NCBI GenBank assembly: GCA_030448225.1
Contig: JAUJNJ010000121.1
Span: forward strand, 3,129-12,744
Direction: 5' to 3'
DNA from: Phycisphaerae bacterium
GTDB lineage: Bacteria; Planctomycetota; Phycisphaerae; Tepidisphaerales; Tepidisphaeraceae
DNA length: 9,616 bases
Position numbers and translations under genes: made by a program. Each line of letters opens with the position of its first letter. Position 1 is the stretch's first letter. Shown in pieces: positions 1 through 6,697 of the stretch. The notes under the pieces are model-generated. The model was not told the origin of the DNA, made no database searches, and saw only the letters and a list, made by a program, of their open reading frames with translations.

Positions 1-235
1 GGCCGACCCACTCGGCGAGCGGCAGCGTCGCGCCGTCCGGGAGCCGCACCGCGGCCGCGGGCGACGCCGCCAGCTCATCGTTCAGCAGCGAGGCCGCGCC
101 CCCCCGCGCGGCCTCGCCGAGGTCCAGGTAGTGGAGGCGCATGTCGCTCGTGTCGACCGGCGCGGGGCCGGTCGCGCCGGGGGCGGCGGACGGGAGCGGA
201 CGCGTGCGGCCGGTGATGACGAGTCGCTGTTCCAT
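1..235 (-). CDS. Partial phage structural protein, N-terminal 78 residues
   Basis: An open frame starts with ATG at 235-233 and runs off the left edge without a stop. It begins MEQRLVITGRTRPLP and continues with an Ala/Pro/Gly-rich stretch, then VDTSDMRLHYLDLGEAARGG. Codons are almost all G/C-ending, which supports coding. The start lies only 7 bp after the TAG stop of the preceding gene (243-245), with no clear Shine-Dalgarno motif, so translational coupling is likely. Position right after the neck and terminator-like genes suggests a tail component such as a tube or sheath protein, but that is inference from gene order only. I do not recognise the family from this fragment. Confidence 0.6.
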   Translation of the reverse strand, partial: MEQRLVITGRTRPLPSAAPGATGPAPVDTSDMRLHYLDLGEAARGGAASLLNDELAASPAAAVRLPDGATLPLAEWVG

Positions 236-242
236 CGAGCGA

Positions 243-797
243 CTAGACGCCGGGCCGGTACTCGTCGGCCTCGTACCGCAGCCGGATCACGCTGTGGACG
301 TCGGGGTGGCGCCGGACCTTGTCGGCGACCACGTCCTCGACCTGCAGCCCGATGCAGCTCGGCGGCGTGTCCCCGAACGCCGGCCGCGCGGCGTACAGGG
401 CGGCGTGGGCCCCGTGCAGCTTCACGTCCGCGTCCAGCGCCCACGTGACGTCGTGCTCGAGCCACGCGTGGAGCTGGTCGATCGTCACGCCCGCGCGGTC
501 CTGCTCGGTCGTCAGCGTCTGGAGGCACAGCAGCTCGACCCACCGCTCGCGGCGCTTGACCGGGCCCATGCTCGCCGCCGACATCCGCTTGGAGTCGTCG
601 GCCCGCAGCGTCACGAGGCAGTGCTTGCGCCGGTACTCCTCGGCCTTGTCCTGCCGCGCCACCCGCGGGTCGCGACTGCGGTCGACGACGACCCCGGCCG
701 TGTAGCGGCCGGCGGCGTGGCTGATCTTGTTGGCCAGGAGCCACTCGAGGCAGTCGATCACGCGGGTCTGGTTCGGCTGTAGCGTCGGGGCGGGCAT
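243..797 (-). CDS. Putative tail-terminator-like / minor tail protein
   Basis: This complete 184-residue frame begins MPAPTLQPNQTRVIDCLEWL and ends at TAG. The ATG is chosen because a purine-rich GGAGAG motif (805-810) sits at normal spacing upstream. The N-terminus is amphipathic and helix-like, the middle (about residues 40-90) is rich in Lys/Arg, and the C-terminus alternates polar and hydrophobic residues (SVIRLRYEADEY, 169-180), as expected for a terminal beta-strand. No signal peptide or membrane segment is visible. It follows an HK97 gp10-like gene by 20 bp and an adaptor gene beyond that, the slot often filled by the tail terminator in long-tailed phages. The assignment rests on position and size; I did not recognise a specific sequence motif. 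It could equally be a minor tail protein. Confidence 0.55.
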   Translation of the reverse strand: MPAPTLQPNQTRVIDCLEWLLANKISHAAGRYTAGVVVDRSRDPRVARQDKAEEYRRKHCLVTLRADDSKRMSAASMGPVKRRERWVELLCLQTLTTEQDRAGVTIDQLHAWLEHDVTWALDADVKLHGAHAALYAARPAFGDTPPSCIGLQVEDVVADKVRRHPDVHSVIRLRYEADEYRPGV

Positions 798-817
798 CGG
801 CGGGCTCTCCGGGGGTG

Positions 818-1480
818 TCAGCGGACGAAGTTCGCGAACGTCACGGCGACGCGCCGGGCGGCGAGTGGGCCCTCGCGGCGTAGGGCGGCCTCGATCATTG
901 AGCGGGTCGCGCGCAGGTTGTGGTTGCCGGCGAAGCCCGGGTGGCTGACCGCGCCGGTCACGATGTCGTCGGTGTCCTGCCCGTCGTTGACGAACGAGCC
1001 GGCGACGACGCCCCCCTCGGTCATCGCAGTGCCGACGAAGTCCGACGCCGATTCGCCCGGCCGGCCGGCCCACGCCAGCGCGCCGGCCGGGTCGCGCGGC
1101 AGGATCTCGTGGGCCGCGACGCCGTACTCGAGCCACCGCACCAGGTCCTCGCCGTCGACCGGGTACTCCGCCCGCCGCGGCCCGTCGCGGCCGCCGTCGC
1201 GGTTGTAGAACGTGCGCTCCTCCGCACGGCTGTAGACCTCGGCGGCGTACGCATCGGGGCCCTCGGGCCGCGGCGGCGTGTGCGACCACAGGCCGGCCAG
1301 CACGTCGTGGCCGAGCCCGCGCTCGAGGCCGGCCATGAACCGCACGCCCATCTCGGACAGGCGGCCGACCAGCCGCTCGCTCTCGGCCGCGACCGCGCGG
1401 TCCAGCCCGCGCGCCACCGCCCGCATCCGGGCGGCGTCGAGCGTGACCGTGAGCTTGATCGGTCCCTTGGCCAGCGGCAT
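818..1480 (-). CDS. HK97 gp10-like neck / tail-completion protein
   Basis: This frame encodes 220 residues starting MPLAKGPIKLTVTLD, with ATG at 1480-1478, 8 bp after the upstream gene's stop. An upstream extension in the same frame exists but is Arg/Ala/Pro-rich and lies over the previous gene, so I rejected it. A long amphipathic helix-like N-terminal half (residues 15-60) precedes LVRWLEYGVAAHEILPRDP (about 113-131) and a GAVSHPGFAGNHNLRAT segment (176-192). The EYG...AHEI...ALAW...HPG series is the conserved pattern I associate with the HK97 gp10 / minor tail family, which sits at the head-tail joint and helps complete the neck. Placement between the adaptor and a terminator-like gene fits. 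The Shine-Dalgarno motif is weak (GGGTGA), so coupling to the upstream gene is likely. Confidence 0.68.
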   Translation of the reverse strand: MPLAKGPIKLTVTLDAARMRAVARGLDRAVAAESERLVGRLSEMGVRFMAGLERGLGHDVLAGLWSHTPPRPEGPDAYAAEVYSRAEERTFYNRDGGRDGPRRAEYPVDGEDLVRWLEYGVAAHEILPRDPAGALAWAGRPGESASDFVGTAMTEGGVVAGSFVNDGQDTDDIVTGAVSHPGFAGNHNLRATRSMIEAALRREGPLAARRVAVTFANFVR

Positions 1481-1488
1481 CGCGTGCG

Positions 1489-2217
1489 TCACCCGTTGGG
1501 CAGGCGGTTCTTCGCCGCCTCGTACTTGCGCTCGTAGCGGTCGCGCTGCGCCTGCAGCGCCCGCATCTGCACCAGCAGCGCGTCGGCCGCGCCGCGGACG
1601 TCGGGGCGGGTGTGGTTCAGCCGGTTGATCGACCCGTCGAGCAGCGCGACGCACGCGGCGTACGTCACGGCCGCGCGGGCCTGCTCCGGCAGCGTGGCCA
1701 TCGACTGGCCGGTCGTCGTGTAGCAGACGACGACCGTCTCGGCCGCGCGGGGCACGGGGAACAGGCGCAGCCGCTGGTCGGGCGTGACGGCGAAGTCGAA
1801 CTCCGCGACGTGCGCGTGGCGGGCCATCGCGACGATCGTGTCCGTCGCCGACCCCTGGTACCCGTCGGGGATCACCCCGCCGTTGCCCATCGGCACGCCG
1901 GTCAGCGGGTCGACGTCCGAGGGGCTCAGCACGTCGTCGGGGACGAACGAGCCGGACCGCACGACCTCGTCGACCGCCAGCACGTCGGGGCCGACGATCG
2001 CGGCCAGGTCGTACTCCTGCACGTTCGGCGTCGCGGTGAACCGCGCCTCCCTGCGGCCGGTGCTGTTGCCGAACGCGGCGTTCAGCTCGAGCACGGCCTC
2101 GGCCATCTGCGCGAGGACCGCCTCGTCGGGGACGTACTGCTCGCCGATCGCGTCGTCCCGCTCCAGCCCGGTGACGCGACGGGCGGCGGCGATGATCTCG
2201 GCCTCGTGAATCGCCAT
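1489..2217 (-). CDS. Putative head-tail adaptor (connector) protein
   Basis: This intact 242-residue frame begins MAIHEAEIIAAARRVTGLER; the start is supported by a GGGAGA motif at 2224-2229. The N-terminal 50 residues look helical. The central part (55-165) is beta-rich, with a FTATPNVQEYDL segment and strands such as RLRLFPVPRAAETVVVCYTT. The C-terminus is helical (LPEQARAAVTYAACVALLDG, 176-195), followed by a charged segment (LQAQRDRYERKYEAAKNRLP). Helical ends around a beta core, with a C-terminal YA...A helix, resemble adaptor proteins that dock under the portal and link head to tail. It lies after the capsid and decoration genes and before a gp10-like neck gene, as adaptors usually do. 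The exact family cannot be named from sequence alone; another virion component of the connector is possible. Confidence 0.58.
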   Translation of the reverse strand: MAIHEAEIIAAARRVTGLERDDAIGEQYVPDEAVLAQMAEAVLELNAAFGNSTGRREARFTATPNVQEYDLAAIVGPDVLAVDEVVRSGSFVPDDVLSPSDVDPLTGVPMGNGGVIPDGYQGSATDTIVAMARHAHVAEFDFAVTPDQRLRLFPVPRAAETVVVCYTTTGQSMATLPEQARAAVTYAACVALLDGSINRLNHTRPDVRGAADALLVQMRALQAQRDRYERKYEAAKNRLPNG

Positions 2218-2235
2218 CGGGCGTCTCCCATTGAA

Positions 2236-2318
2236 AGCGGGCCGCTCCCGCGCCTTTCGACGCGTCGGCGGCCCGCTCGGGGAAGGAGGTTCGTGTGCGC
2301 GGCGGCGGCGGGCCGCTC
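2236..2318 (-). promoter_or_regulatory. Competing GC-rich inverted repeats between decoration and adaptor genes
   Basis: The 117-bp gap holds three related arms. GCGGGCCGCTC occurs at 2237-2247 and again at 2308-2318. Its inverted partner GCGGCCCGC lies between them at 2268-2276. The middle arm can pair with either flank: 9 bp with 2308-2316, or 10 bp (2268-2277 with 2236-2245) next to the adaptor's Shine-Dalgarno motif. A short local stem (2237-2241 with 2247-2251) competes as well. On the minus-strand transcript these folds would be mutually exclusive. No U-tract follows, so this is not a classical terminator. A role in lowering adaptor expression relative to the abundant capsid proteins is inference. 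Confidence 0.4.
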
Positions 2319-2334
2319 AGCGGGCGGCGGCGGA

Positions 2335-2715
2335 TCAGGCCTCGGCGGCCCAGGCGCCGCTCTGGTTCGTCGCGACCCAGTCACCGTTGCTGTCTGCCAT
2401 CAGGTCCACGTGCTCGCCGACCGCGCCGCCCTCGATGTACTTCGCGTCGGCCTGCTTGCCGTAGGCCGCGCCGATCAGGGCGTGGATCGCGTTGCCCGCG
2501 CCGGGCTTGATCTGGAACGCCTGCGCGGCGAGCGTGCGGAACTTGAAGACGGTCCCGGGCGCGGCGTTGGTCGGGAGCGTCACGGGCACGGTGCCGGTCG
2601 CGCCGAGGTTCGTGTAGAGGCCGCCCTCGTCCTTCTGCTTCAGCGTGGTGGCCGCCGTCAGATTGTGGGCGTTGCCGTACTTCTCCCGGCGGACGTATTC
2701 GGCGTGTCGACTCAT
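2335..2715 (-). CDS. Putative capsid decoration / head-stabilising protein
   Basis: A compact 126-residue protein, intact, with ATG at 2715-2713 behind a strong GAGGAG motif (2724-2729). A basic N-terminus (MSRHAEYVRREKYGNAHNLT) leads into a beta-rich body: TNLGATGTVPVTLPTNAA (35-52), TVFKFRTLAAQAFQIKPGAG (55-74), a KYIEGGAVGEHVDLMADSNG stretch (92-111), and an end GDWVATNQSGAWAAEA. The NLGATGTV.VTLP...G..F.F......I.P.AG...G..V.L..D..G.W pattern is a small beta-barrel-like domain I associate with phage decoration or head-fibre proteins that coat the capsid surface. It directly follows the major capsid gene, the usual position for a decoration protein. It is separated from capsid by a strong hairpin. 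No membrane or enzymatic motif is seen. Confidence 0.65.
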   Translation of the reverse strand: MSRHAEYVRREKYGNAHNLTAATTLKQKDEGGLYTNLGATGTVPVTLPTNAAPGTVFKFRTLAAQAFQIKPGAGNAIHALIGAAYGKQADAKYIEGGAVGEHVDLMADSNGDWVATNQSGAWAAEA

Positions 2716-2743
2716 GGCGTTAGCTCCTCGGTGTCGTCTCGCG

Positions 2744-2774
2744 GGTGCGGCGGCCCTCGTGGGGCCGCCGCACC
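2744..2774 (-). terminator. Perfect 13-bp hairpin between capsid and decoration genes
   Basis: GGTGCGGCGGCCC (2744-2756) and its exact reverse complement GGGCCGCCGCACC (2762-2774) flank a 5-nt loop (2757-2761). The structure lies in the 107-bp gap between the capsid stop (2823) and the decoration start (2715), 14 bp before the decoration Shine-Dalgarno motif. It is one of the strongest hairpins in the window. There is no U-run after it on the minus strand, so it may be an attenuator, an RNA-processing or mRNA-stabilising structure rather than a true intrinsic terminator. Confidence 0.5.
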
Positions 2775-2822
2775 GGCTCATTCGTCTCCTGCGCTCTTCG
2801 CGTCCTCGGCCGTCCGCGCCGC

Positions 2823-4143
2823 TCAGGCGTTGGTGACGGTTAACTCGCCGTAAACCTCTGCGAGTTGGCTCGACCGGGCGTTGGCCGCGTCCGGCTTTCC
2901 GACCGCGAACCGCGTGCGGGCCGCCTTGGTGGTGAGGCCATCGTCCGGGCTGTACGTGTCGCGGGTCAGCTGCAGCGCGACGTACGGCATGAAGTAGATG
3001 GCCGTGTCGCGGCGATCGGTCGGACGCCGCCCGAAGACCATCTTGTTCGACGCCGGAGCGGGTCGACGATCAGGCGGAGGCCGTAGTCGGTGAGCACGCC
3101 CATGTCGACCTTCGCGCCGGTGTCGATCCGCATCGCGTCGGCCCCGCCGTCGATCGCCTTGAATCCCTTGAGGCGCGCATCCGCTTGGCGACGGCGGTGC
3201 CGACCAGGGCCCAGTTCGGCGTGCTGTCGTCCCCGAACTGCGCGCGTGTTTCGGATCGACTCGATCGTGTCGACGATGCCGACGCTGAACAGCCGCTGGT
3301 CGTACGCGTCCTGCTCGCTCGGCGCCAGGCCGCCGTACGTCGGGTTGGCCGCCGGCTGCGCGTCGAACGTCACCTTGTTCGCGGCCGGGATCGCCGCGAT
3401 GCACAGGCTGAGGATCCTGCGGTCGATCACGCGGCTCATCTGGTCGCCCATGTGGCGGTCGATCACGGCCTCGGCGTCCTCCTCGAACACCGCCTCGGCG
3501 TCGTCCTCGAACTCGTCCGACCGCTCGCCGACCACGCGCTTGTTCTCGACGCTGACGTCGAGGTGGCTGTAGGCGAACCGCAGCTTGTTCGCCGCCTGCC
3601 CCTCCTCCACGGCGTAGTAGTCGACGTTGAACTTCGCCTGGTCGTCGGTCCGGTCGCCGGCGGCGACGTTCGGGGCCGAGCCCGTGAAGTCCGAGTCGTA
3701 CTTGAAGTCCTTGAAGAACATCCGGCCGGTCGGGCATGTTCAGCGGGATCACCCCGAACAGCTACGGCCGCCCAGGTCTTGGGGTACGCGGCCATGATCG
3801 TGAGCAGCTTCTGCGTCGTGAACGTCGGGAGGTCGACGCCGGCGGCCGCCGCCTCCTTCGTGCCGGTGCAGCATCGCCCGGTGCATCATCAGCGGTGACG
3901 AGCTTGGCCGTCTCGGCGAACTGCTTGCGGCCTCGAACTGGCCGGCGAGCTTCCGCTCGAACCCGACCATCTCCAGCAGGGGCTTGTACAGAACGACACG
4001 CGCCGGCTCGCGCCGGGGGTCAGCTCGCCCTCGCCGACGATCTGCGTGCCGCCCTCCCGGTCGAAGTCCTCCACGCTGAGCGGGAGGACCTCGAGCTCCT
4101 CGCGGAGCGTCGGGGACGACTTGCGGATCTGCGTAACCTTCAT
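2823..4143 (-). CDS. Major capsid protein (HK97-fold likely), frame broken by about nine indels
   Basis: The region spans about 440 codons from ATG at 4143 (GGAG at 4152-4155) to TGA at 2823. The frame must be stitched. MKVTQIRKSSPTLREELEVL opens it. After jumps near 4019, 3935, 3900, 3862 and 3770 come RVVLYKPLLEMVGFERKLAG, AAGVDLPTFTTQKLLTIMAA, then LFGVIPLNMPDR. One clean frame (about 3721-3245) starts MFFKDFKYDSDFTGSAPNVA and includes DRHMGDQMSRVIDRRILSLC. After jumps near 3728, 3243, 3180 and 3065 the protein ends with IYFMPYVALQLTRDTY and ELTVTNA. The length, the position after protease and scaffold and before a decoration gene, and a C-terminal PYVALQ...TRFAV segment reminiscent of capsid proteins support major capsid protein. 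Codon bias persists across every break, so the breaks are probably sequence errors. Confidence 0.72.
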
Positions 4144-4280
4144 GGCGTTCGCTCCGGCGGCTTTGGCGGCTCGATCTCCCTTGGGGGACCGCTCACTTCC
4201 TGGGGGCGACCATCGCCCACCGCCTCCTGCTTCCCAAGACCCCGCGCGCGCCCCGGACGCCGGTCGTGATTCGAGCGGGG

Positions 4281-4309
4281 GGCCGCGCTTGCCCGGCCGG
4301 CGCGCGGCC
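4281..4309 (-). promoter_or_regulatory. Stem-loop after the scaffold gene, in the capsid leader
   Basis: GGCCGCGC (4281-4288) pairs with GCGCGGCC (4302-4309) around a 13-nt loop, starting 6 nt after the likely scaffold stop (4318-4316). It lies in the 172-bp gap before the capsid start at 4143, the longest non-coding gap in the window. A smaller 6-bp stem GGGCGA/TCGCCC occurs at 4204-4218. There is no U-tract. The gap otherwise holds only the capsid Shine-Dalgarno motif; I saw no convincing -35/-10 promoter. Attenuation or processing at the capsid leader is inference. Confidence 0.35.
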
Positions 4310-4315
4310 GCGTGC

Positions 4316-4994
4316 TTACGACTTCAGCCGCGGCCAGCGCTGCCATCTCAGCGCGGCGGACGTTTGGCCGAACGTCTCGTCCTCGTCGACCTCCTCGTCC
4401 TCGCCGACGCCGGCGTCCGATCCGGTCAGCCGGTCTCGGGAGCCACCGGCCGGCCGCTGCCTTGCCCGGCTTCACGCCGGCGGCCTCGAAGATGCCGACG
4501 GCCTCGGCCACGAACGCCTCGACCTTCGACTCGTCGAACGACGCGTCGCCGAGCTTCGTCGACTCCGCGAGCTTCAGGATCGCCGGGGCGAACGCGTTGT
4601 CCTTCGTCGCGGCGGCCAGCTTCCTCGACGGCCTTCCCTGCGGCGGTCGGCATCGGCGCGCTCGACGGCGGCGGCGTCGAGCTTCTTCTGGAGCTCGGCC
4701 CTCTCGCCGGCGACCTTGGCGGACTCGGTCTTGGCCGTGGCCAGCTCGCCGCGGAGGTTCTCGATCTGCACGGCGGTCTCGCCGGGCAGGACCTCGCTGC
4801 GGCAGCTCGACGCCCGCGGCGTCCTTCGACCCCTTCAGCAGGGCGTTGACGCCCCTGGTCAGCGCTCGGCCGCCTTGACCTTCGGCGCGTCGGCCGCGAC
4901 CTGGTCGCCGCAGCGGCTTGACCGCCGCCTCGACGGCGGCCTCGTGGAGCGCGAACACCTGGTGCTTGTCCTTCAGTTCGGCGAGCGTCTTCAT
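4316..4994 (-). CDS. Scaffolding (capsid assembly) protein, frame broken by several indels
   Basis: ATG at 4994-4992 follows an AGGAG motif (5004-5008). The protein starts MKTLAELKDKHQVFALHEAA. After frame jumps come DQVAADAPKVKAAER, LTRGVNALLKGSKDAAGVEL, VQIENLRGELATAKTESAKV and ERAELQKKLDAAAVERADAD, a charged, Ala/Glu/Lys-rich, coiled-coil-like stretch. Next are FAPAILKLAESTKLGDASFD and ESKVEAFVAEAVGIFEAAGV. The end is strongly acidic (GEDEEVDEDETFGQTSAA), followed in the same frame by the basic tail LRWQRWPRLKS and a TAA stop at 4318-4316. Helical, acidic, with a basic tail and lying immediately before the capsid gene is the standard profile of a phage scaffold, the internal core removed during head maturation. 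Jumps lie near 4910, 4862, 4803, 4638, 4621, 4452 and 4428. The start is in frame with the protease, so this may also be made as the C-terminal part of a longer protein. Confidence 0.66.
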
Positions 4995-5796
4995 CGTCTG
5001 CTTCTCCTGGGGCGGCATGGGCGTCCTCGCCGCGGGGTCAACGTGCTGCTGCTGCTGCTGCGTCGTCCCGCCCGCGTTCTCCGTGGCGGCCGCCGGACGC
5101 TGCTGGGCCGCTAGACGCGACCTGGGGTTCCGCCCGCGCGCGAGCGTCTCCGCGCGCTCGTCGCGGCGGTCCCACGCGTCGGCGACGCTCGGGTCGTCGA
5201 CGCGCGTCGATCTTTCAGGCGGTAGTTGCGGTCCATCACGACCGCCCACTCGTCGGGCTCCAGCCCGTACTCGGCCCGCTCCTCGTCGCCCGGCTCGTGC
5301 GCGCTGCCGTAGCCGTAGGTCGACCAGCCGATCGCCATCCCGGCGTCCTTGTTGGCCTTGAGGTCGCGGCCCTTGGAGTGCTCCTCGACGACCTCGTAGT
5401 AGCTCATGACCGAGCCGTCGGACTCGGTCCACAGCTCGCGCCAGATCACGCAGGTGTCGCCGAGGTTGCCGCCGTTGAAGTAGCCGAGGTGGTCGACCGC
5501 GCGCGCACAGCCGGCCCTCGGCCAGCAGCTCGCGGTAGTGGTGGATCTGGTCGTTCCAGACGGCGAGCGGTAGACGCGGTCGTCGGGTTCTTGCGCTTGT
5601 AGTCGCCGATCTTGGCGGGTAGAGAGCGTGCGGCCGTCCTGCTGCTTCCTCGAAGACGCGGCCCGCGGCCGCGACCGACTCGGCCCGCGCGCAGAAGCAC
5701 GCGCTGGCGAGGACCTCGCGGACGGGCTTACGCTCCCGCGCCGGCCCGGCACAGCTCTTGGTTCTCCGCCAGAGCCCGTGGGTTGCCGATCTTCAT
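4995..5796 (-). CDS. Prohead (capsid maturation) protease, open in frame into the scaffold
   Basis: The start MKIGNPRALAENQ is ATG at 5796-5794. Frame jumps near 5728, 5648, 5615, 5585, 5565 and 5508 separate protein-like pieces such as KPVREVLASACFCARAESVA and LAVWNDQIHHYRELLAEGRL. The core is one clean frame from about 5500 to 5215: VDHLGYFNGGNLGDTCVIWR, SYYEVVEEHSKGRDLKANKD, AGMAIGWSTYGYGSAHEP. After a jump near 5212 follow RVDDPSVADAW and a Gln-rich linker. The glycine-rich GWSTYGYGS and the later DDPSVADA match the nucleophile-serine and distal regions of prohead serine proteases. The candidate His (codon 5491-5489) and Ser (codon 5323-5321) are 56 residues apart, near the His-Ser spacing I recall for T4 gp21. 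Such proteases cleave scaffold and capsid inside the prohead. The frame has no stop before the scaffold ATG. Confidence 0.64.
5046..5060 (-). repeat. Five CAG codons (polyglutamine) in the protease-scaffold linker
   Basis: CTG repeated five times on the plus strand reads as CAG x5 (Gln) on the coding strand. It sits within the linker TTQQQQQHVDPAARTP between the protease and scaffold parts. The surrounding codons are almost all G/C at third positions and A/C-rich at second positions, which supports translation across the linker rather than a non-coding gap. A simple triplet repeat is prone to slippage. Confidence 0.6.
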
Positions 5797-5799
5797 CGT

Positions 5800-5847
5800 G
5801 CCCCGCTAGACGCGGGGCCGGTGTCGCGGCCACGCGCTTGCAGCGCG
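5800..5847 (-). promoter_or_regulatory. Two tandem hairpins just upstream of the protease start
   Basis: CGCGCT (5833-5838) and AGCGCG (5842-5847) form a 6-bp stem with a 3-nt loop directly after the likely upstream stop at 5851-5849. A second stem, GCCCCGC (5800-5806) with GCGGGGC (5812-5818) and a 5-nt loop, ends 3 nt before the protease ATG. No good Shine-Dalgarno motif exists other than the GGGG within the second stem, so that hairpin could limit initiation. The regulatory role is inference. Confidence 0.4.
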
Positions 5848-5848
5848 G

Positions 5849-6642
5849 TCAGGCCTGGGTGACGCCGCGGCCCTTGACCTGCGAAGCTTCAGCGCGGCGT
5901 CCGGGTGCCGGTCTCGATCACGACGCGCTTCGGCCGTCGCCGGACCAGAACTCGTACGACGCGTTGCGGAACAGCGGGACCACGATCCGGCCGGCGGCGT
6001 CGCTCGGGTCGGTCAGCTTCTCGCCGGCGTCGTGGTGGAGCCCGTCCTCGTCCGGCTCGGCGTAGAGCCGGGCACGAGCCGCACGCCGACGTCCGGGCCG
6101 GCGGGGGTCACGCAGTCGATGTAGGCCGAGGTCGTGGCGGGGTCGACGCTGATCGGCAGCGCCAGGGCGGCCAGCTCGTACGACGATACGCCTCGTCGCC
6201 GTTGACCAGCAGCGTCGCGCCGGCGAACGCGCCGGCCTTGGCGATGCCGACCGCGTACGTCGCGTCGTCCCTGAACGTCGCGACGCCGGTCGGCCCCGGT
6301 CGGGGCCGTGACGGACCCGCCGTCGCCGGTCAGGCGGACCGAAGGCGTTCTCCACGGGGTCCCGCCCGACGAGACCGTGACCGTGACCGTGCCGCCCGTC
6401 GCCGCGGCGGCGGCGACCGCGACGAACGACTCGATCACGTGGTCGATGCCGGCCACGTCCCACTCGACGTGCCCGGTCCACGAGTCGGGTAACGCGACGT
6501 GGTAGTTGCCCCTGACCGTCTCGGTGACGCCCGTCCGCGTCCGCGTGCGGAGCACGGTGACGCCGTCGGCCGCGGCGTGGACCGCGTGGAACACGGCCTT
6601 GCCGGCCTCGGCCAGGTTGAACGTGAGGCTCTGGTCGGGCAT
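5849..6642 (-). CDS. Beta-rich (Ig-like) virion protein of unknown role, frame broken by indels
   Basis: ATG at 6642-6640 follows a strong AGGAGGAG motif (6649-6656). The first 110 residues are clean: MPDQSLTFNLAEAGKAVFHA, then DSWTGHVEWDVAGIDHVIES and a Gly/Thr/Val stretch GGTVTVTVSSGG. After jumps near 6298, 6187, 6067 and 5932 the pieces are TGVATFRDDATYAVGIAKAG, YELAALALPISVDPATTSAY, RLYAEPDEDGLHHDAGEKLT and AAGRIVVPLFRNASYEFWSG, then KRVVIETGTR. One or two more jumps near 5885-5905 make the end uncertain; VKGRGVTQA with TGA at 5851-5849 is best by codon bias, and TGA at 5891-5889 is the alternative. Alternating strands with YIDC and RNASYEFWSGDG resemble Ig-like or carboxypeptidase-regulatory-like beta sandwiches in phage fibres and appendages. 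About 262 residues. A capsid or tail appendage is likely; the function is unknown. Confidence 0.55.
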
Positions 6643-6671
6643 CCCGTGCTCCTCCTGCGCGTCGTCGCCAT

Positions 6672-6695
6672 CGCCGCCGCGGTCCGGCGGCGGCG
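6672..6695 (-). promoter_or_regulatory. 9-bp GC hairpin between two structural genes
   Basis: CGCCGCCGC (6672-6680) pairs with GCGGCGGCG (6687-6695) around a 6-nt loop. It begins 2 nt after the likely stop of the Thr-rich gene (TGA at 6700-6698) and ends 15 nt before the Shine-Dalgarno motif of the next gene. No U-tract follows. It fits the pattern of a stem-loop in each longer gap of this operon. Confidence 0.38.
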
Positions 6696-6697
6696 GC

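Noticed and set aside
818..1654. N-terminal extension of the gp10-like gene to a start at 1654
   Set aside because: The extra 58 residues overlap the end of the adaptor gene and are Arg/Ala/Pro-rich shadow sequence. ATG at 1480 gives the normal tight gene spacing.
1612..2853. Long plus-strand open frame of about 413 codons, and similar plus-strand frames at 141-782, 920-1537 and 4266-5114
   Set aside because: They lie antisense to well-supported minus-strand genes. Their products are Arg/Pro/Gly/Ala/Val-rich without domains. Long antisense frames are expected in about 70% GC DNA.
243..5813. CTAGACGC occurring three times (243-250, 5111-5118, 5806-5813) at or near gene junctions
   Set aside because: The copies are only 8 bp, their surroundings do not match, and one is just a GTC-TAG codon pair at a gene end. 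No site spacing or palindrome common to all three was seen.
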